From positions 992,001 to 1,056,000 of the forward strand of contig NZ_CP100757.1 of assembly GCF_024266705.1 (NCBI RefSeq): a stretch of DNA of 64,000 nucleotides, read 5' to 3'. This document shows positions 63,580-64,000 of this stretch, piece after piece. Each line of letters starts with the position of its first letter. Positions within the stretch are counted from its first letter, which is position 1. The DNA is from Natrinema gelatinilyticum (GTDB lineage: Archaea; Halobacteriota; Halobacteria; Halobacteriales; Natrialbaceae). Under the pieces are notes generated by a model. It was given only the letters and a program-made list of their open reading frames with translations. It searched no databases and had not been told where the DNA came from. The position numbers and the translations under genes were made by a program.

Positions 63580-64000
63580 CCTTTTTGATGATTTTGAGAA
63601 GTTGATTACGTGATCGTTCCCACGTGAATTTTTGAGCATGCTCCACTCCCTTTTTTGATAGAACATTTCTAACATCTTCACTATTTAGTACCCGATAGAT
63701 ACTTTCAGCGATATCATTAGTATCATTAGGATCAACCAGCATTGCTGAATCACCTATTACCTCGGGAAGAGATGTTTTATTAGAAACAACTACTGGGGTT
63801 CCACAGGCCATTGCCTCTAACGGAGGAAGGCCAAACCCTTCGTATAAAGATGGATAAACAAACGCATCTGCGTTCTCGTATGCGTATTTCAGCTGGGGTT
63901 GTGGAATAAAGCCAGGTGTGACAATATCCTCAGAGAATGAATCAGTATCGACCTTCTTATGAATAGATTTGTTTTCTGGACCGATTAGAACAAGTTTGTG
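63569..64000 (-). CDS. GT4-family glycosyltransferase (5' end beyond window)
   Basis: The minus-strand frame runs from the window edge to 63569 with HKLVLIGPENKSIHKK, VYPSLYEGFGLPPLEAMAC, GTPVVVSNKTSLPEVIGDSA and LVDPNDTNDIAESIYRVL. This is the C-terminal nucleotide-sugar-binding half of GT4 retaining transferases; the E-x7-E motif is in EGFGLPPLE. About 143 codons are inside the window. Its N-terminal half lies to the right. Confidence 0.92.
   Translation of the reverse strand, partial: HKLVLIGPENKSIHKKVDTDSFSEDIVTPGFIPQPQLKYAYENADAFVYPSLYEGFGLPPLEAMACGTPVVVSNKTSLPEVIGDSAMLVDPNDTNDIAESIYRVLNSEDVRNVLSKKGVEHAQKFTWERSRNQLLKIIKKATD

Noticed and set aside
1..64000. tRNA, rRNA, CRISPR arrays and origin-type repeats
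   Set aside because: None recognised on reading both strands; short tRNAs could still be missed without a covariance search.

Overview
The window is haloarchaeal. Its proteins are acidic, much of it has high GC, and it carries typical haloarchaeal families: HVO_A0556-type zinc finger, DUF7344, HalOD1, HTH_10 (bat-like) and Agl-type sugar genes. It reads as an accessory island, a mosaic of GC-rich genes and AT-rich inserts littered with insertion-sequence remains. No rRNA, tRNA or CRISPR array was recognised.

Layout. 1-5.0 kb: the end of a GT-C-like membrane protein, a small zinc-finger gene, a GT2 glycosyltransferase and a sugar epimerase. 5.05-22.4 kb: a five-gene minus-strand operon of very large, uncharacterised proteins (about 427, 1158, 1316, 2225 and 607 residues, in transcription order). 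One is a DUF6603 protein and the first looks faintly like a papain-fold peptidase. This is the best candidate for an undescribed system. 22.8-25.8 kb: debris (DUF1214, IS110 and multicopper-oxidase remnants, a tnpB-less IS605-type element) around a sugar nucleotidyltransferase. 25.8-29.2 kb: a MntA/HepT toxin-antitoxin pair, a response regulator, an HTH_10 regulator and a zinc ribbon. 29.4-39.1 kb: two TetR regulators, a flavin monooxygenase and two adjacent rifampicin-phosphotransferase/PEP-synthase-like genes. The second of these is destroyed by an IS5-like element with a 7-bp target duplication and by two IS605-type insertions that have inverted its 3' segment.

39.4-46.8 kb: a zinc-free MDR oxidoreductase, a frameshifted acyl-CoA ligase, two small membrane proteins, an intact IS110 element whose leader resembles a bridge RNA, and a DUF1254/DUF1214 protein. 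46.8-53.7 kb: phosphoglucomutase, a multi-PAS histidine kinase, an Lrp/AsnC regulator, two DUF7344 proteins and a HalOD1 protein. 53.7-64 kb: a surface-polysaccharide or protein-glycosylation locus (epimerase, truncated UDP-glucose dehydrogenase, flippase, sulfatase-like enzyme, GT2, membrane protein, GT4), again interrupted by IS fragments and a MITE.

How they fit together. The sugar genes at 2.4-4.8, 23.7, 46.8 and 56.5-64 kb are the expected parts for making nucleotide sugars, building a glycan on a lipid carrier and flipping it across the membrane. Their separation by IS debris suggests one Agl-type locus broken up by insertions. The megaprotein operon has no obvious link to it.
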